Positions 61,480 to 64,000 of a DNA stretch of 64,000 nucleotides are shown in pieces. Origin of the DNA: Escarpia spicata (Eukaryota > Annelida > Polychaeta > Sabellida > Siboglinidae); NCBI GenBank assembly GCA_963995525.1, contig OZ023210.1:24526905-24590904 (forward strand), written 5' to 3'. Below the pieces are notes generated by a model. The model was not told the DNA's origin. It was given only the letters and a program-made list of their open reading frames with translations, and did no database searches. The translations under genes and the position numbers were made by a program. Position 1 is the first letter of the stretch; each line of letters begins with the position of its first letter.

Positions 61480-63342
61480 TGCCCTTGTGGCCATAGGCCA
61501 GCGTCTCAACACCATCACCGGCGATCCACCTTTTTGTGTCAAGCGGCGAGTTTCGTGTCAAGAGACACCTTGTTGAGGTGCACCCCGTAAATATGGTGGC
61601 CCAGGCTGCGAAGCATGTCCATCCCATGCCGGAAGGTCTTCCTCTCTAGGAGAGCTTCCTTGTATTGCTCGTGTTGGAGCTGCTTCATCACGCCTTTTGC
61701 TGTGCGGATCTCCGTACCGTCTGTCTTGAGGACGCTGGCCAACATATTCAACGATTGGTGTGCTTGCAGTCTCGTCCTCCATCTTGCCCAGGACCTTCTT
61801 GTTCTATGAGCTGTAGAGCGGGTGGTCCTCGGGGTAGTTGCTGGTGTCATAAAGCTATGCGTGGGCGGCCATGTCTTTGTAGATGTCCTCTGTTTGGATT
61901 TCAAGCAGCAAGGATTATGTGTCTGTGCAGAGGAGATCGCACCTGTCCCCATACTGCGCTTTCATCCGGTTGTAGTAGAAGTCGTACACGAGGTGCTTCG
62001 AGAAGTCCAGGATGGCCATGCCTACGTAGACAGGGCGGTTGAGCACGAGCCTACTCTTGTGCATGTGCAGAGCAGCCAGGTCGTTATAAAATATCTGCTG
62101 CCGAGCAAAGGCCGGACTCAAAATGAGCCGTCGCAGCTTGCTTTCTTCATGCGAGCGCACCACCTTAACATTCACCCGTTTGCGCAGGTTCTCCATGGTC
62201 TTACCAAACACAGAGTTGTTCATCAGCTTGTATAGGTCTTATTGAAGGCGCTGGTGGCCTGCTTGCGAAGATCAGTGTTCATTTGCATGTAAGGCTCCAT
62301 CCAGGGGCTCTGGTCGAACCTCAGAGCCCGGTGAATCTTCTTCAGCCTCATCCCAAGAGACAAGTACAACTGCAAGATGCGGCAGTGCACCACATAGTGC
62401 TCCTTGTTGTGGAGGTTGGGCACCAGCTTTGTAACGGTTGTAAGCGCACCCCCTGCGCTTTTCAACAGTTCGTGCTGGTAGTCCTACATCCACACAGTTG
62501 GAATTGCTAGGCGCTCTGGCGCCAGCGGGTATGTATTGTGTGCTGTGTGCAACACCGCTGGATACTCGAGGTCGACCTCGAGGTTGTAGCCCTTTTGGCA
62601 TCTTGTGGGTGAGATGCGATCTCCCCGCCGCGGTTCCTGCAGTCATCTACCCACTCGAAGCCACCAGTTGGCAGCGGTTAGCTCATGACCCAGCCGTACA
62701 GGTTGTTGGCGTGAAGGTAGAGGACGTGGTTGTTGAGCTTGGTGGGGTCATACGCCGCCACCCTCGGATTGTTGGCCTTGGCGTGTCTCTTTGAAACCAT
62801 GCTAATACCACCCCAAAGCCCCTTCTCCACGAGAGATGCATTTCGTAATCGGTCAGTAGTTACAGCTCTACACCTGTCTTCTTGAGCAGTGCGTCCCAAC
62901 TGAGAAGGGGACTGGTCTACTGTAGTAGTATGCGGGGTCCAGTTCGTATTGGCTCATACACATAGTTTGCCAGCAGGAGCACGTCGGTGCGGAGGTATAC
63001 ATCATGGTAGTCTCCCATGGTCTAACAGTTGAATGCGGCCCATACCTTTTGTGCGTGTTTATAGATGCCCTGGGTGATGCCTCCGAGTGAAAGCTTGCTG
63101 TAGAAGGCTTCGATGCGTGGCAGTGGTTCATTAAAACGCTCCCAGCTATCCATGTGCTCATACGGGTAGACACCCTTACGTAGCAGCAGCTCATGCTTTT
63201 CTGCGTTGAGCTCGTACTGCCCAGTGATCTTAAACACTTCTGGCTTGTTTGCAGCCACCAGCTTGTCAAGCGAGGCCAGGAGGAACTGAACGCTGTCAAT
63301 ACAGCGCAGCTGGCCGAGCGAGAAGGATATGTACTTCTCCAT
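61480..63342 (-). pseudogene. Polinton type B DNA polymerase, 5'-truncated and broken
   Basis: From 63,342 leftwards: KYISFSLGQLRCIDSVQFLL (exonuclease part), TMGDYHDVYLRTDVLLLA, EKGLWGGISMVSKRHAKANN, the motif A region ANNLYGWVMS, MNNSVFGKTMENLRKRV (motif B), LLCTDTDSLL (motif C) and C-terminal DTKRWIAGDGVETLAYGH. The motif A Asp codon is CAC (His) at 62,713-62,711. Frame changes occur near 63,000, 62,650, 62,225 and 61,915, with stops as well. The enzyme is inactive. The N-terminus is missing. Confidence 0.86.
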
Positions 63343-63744
63343 GTTGTTGGGGATGCATAGAAAAAAATTGTTTTGGTTTCACTGAAAATCCAGGAGATTG
63401 GTTCTCCTTTCCAGGAGATCGGGGAATTTGATGGATTTCTAGGAGTCCCCCGGCGAATGCAGGAGACTTAACATGTGTGGCAGCATGGAGGTGATCCCAT
63501 CTGCAGCAAGACCATGGGTAGCTGCTTCAACAAGTCTTCCATCGGATTTACATCTAATTCGTGGAGCTCTTTTTTGTGACTTTAAGACATGATGTTTCGA
63601 GATATGCACAAGCATATTGCTTGCCTTTTCTGTTGGGTCATCGAGAACATGTGAACCACGTCCTAGCAACTTATCCCATAATCATTCGGACAGAGATGAT
63701 GAGTCCGATGTGGAGTGTGAGGGTGAGTATAGTCATACGTTCTG

Positions 63745-63960
63745 TTGGCAGTTCTTTTGATCACTTTCAGCCGCTGCTCCAGAAAGTATGTAACTAAGTT
63801 TGGTGAGAAAATGGGAGACCTTACGGTCTTTCTGGAACCAGAGCCAGAAAATGTAAAGGACAAGAATGCTATTCTTATTAAAGTAGAGATGCATGGTGTC
63901 TCTCAGTCTATTGGCTATATAACAGTGCAGGATTTGCTGGAGTGCACAAAGGGTATTTGA
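63745..63960 (+). CDS. Possible HIRAN-like segment (uncertain)
   Basis: After an acceptor-like ttttgatcactttcag, the frame reads KFGEKMGDLTVFLEPEPENV, KDKNAILIKVEM and GVSQSIGYITVQDLLECTKG with a stop at 63,958-63,960. 'REPEN..D.NAI.V......VGYI' is the pattern of HIRAN domains, which bind DNA ends in repair and helicase proteins and also occur alone. No partner domain is visible in the window, and the exon structure is not established. Confidence 0.35.
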   Translation: MAVLLITFSRCSRKYVTKFGEKMGDLTVFLEPEPENVKDKNAILIKVEMHGVSQSIGYITVQDLLECTKGI

Positions 63961-64000
63961 ACAAAACACTTTGCTGCAAAAAAATTGACAAAATTCTTGC

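Larger units (their letters stand above)
58240..63342. mobile_element. Polinton/Maverick fragment, multiply broken
   Basis: GC-richer than its surroundings, especially 60-63.3 kb. It holds a short conserved protein (minus), a structural-protein-like relic (minus), an integrase (plus) and a protein-primed type B DNA polymerase (minus) convergent with the integrase. This set defines Polintons. All genes carry frameshifts or stops. The polymerase N-terminus, an ATPase and a protease were not seen, and no terminal inverted repeats were found. The left edge is a guess; the right edge is where the polymerase reading stops abruptly. It is an old, inactive genomic copy. Confidence 0.82.

Noticed and set aside
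61190..61480. Minus-strand frame continuing past the polymerase C-terminus
   Set aside because: From about 61,420 leftwards it is the antisense of the convergent integrase C-terminus, so the polymerase call stops near 61,480.

Overview
The window is metazoan nuclear DNA: AT-rich, intron-rich, packed with microsatellites and decayed transposons, with no bacterial-style gene packing. The host gene, the LINE types (CR1/L2-like, RTE, endonuclease-bearing), a Penelope-like relic, a Polinton/Maverick fragment and THAP- and P2X7-type zinc-binding proteins suggest an invertebrate, probably marine. The species cannot be named from sequence alone.

The main host gene runs on the plus strand from 6,378 to 43,904. 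It is the 3' two thirds of a membrane receptor guanylate cyclase. Nineteen exons were placed by splice sites, and intron phase agrees at every junction. They give about 862 codons: the end of a natriuretic-peptide-receptor-type ligand-binding domain, one transmembrane helix, a degenerate kinase-homology domain, a coiled-coil linker, a guanylate cyclase domain with its key residues present, and a Ser/Asn-rich tail. One exon is only 15 bases long. Upstream extracellular exons were not found in 1-6,377 and probably lie outside the window.

The introns hold most of the mobile DNA. There are LINE relics at 9.9-12.2, 19.4-21.0, 25.1-25.6, 36.0-38.0 and 38.5-42.9 kb. A decayed transposon-like gene lies at 17.8-19.0 kb and a broken THAP domain at 21.2-21.6 kb. 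A Penelope-like relic with inverted hammerhead-like motifs is at 35.3-35.7 kb. A 38-bp minisatellite abuts a catalytic exon at 32.8-33.2 kb, and several very long dinucleotide tracts are present.

Downstream of the receptor are an RTE retrotransposon split by a second LINE (44.0-46.6 kb), a small inverted-repeat element (47.2-47.4 kb) and an LTR/gag remnant (48.5-49.4 kb). A nine-exon THAP-transposase-like gene follows (49.4-56.3 kb). Its front half is broken, its back half keeps an open frame, and a LINE with an open 530-codon reverse transcriptase sits in one of its introns. Convergent with it is a two-exon gene for a P2X7-type cytoplasmic zinc-binding ('ballast') domain (56.8-58.0 kb, minus).

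The last part (58.2-63.3 kb) is a GC-rich, mutated Polinton/Maverick fragment with integrase, type B DNA polymerase, a structural-protein-like relic and a short conserved protein. A possible HIRAN-like segment follows at the right edge.
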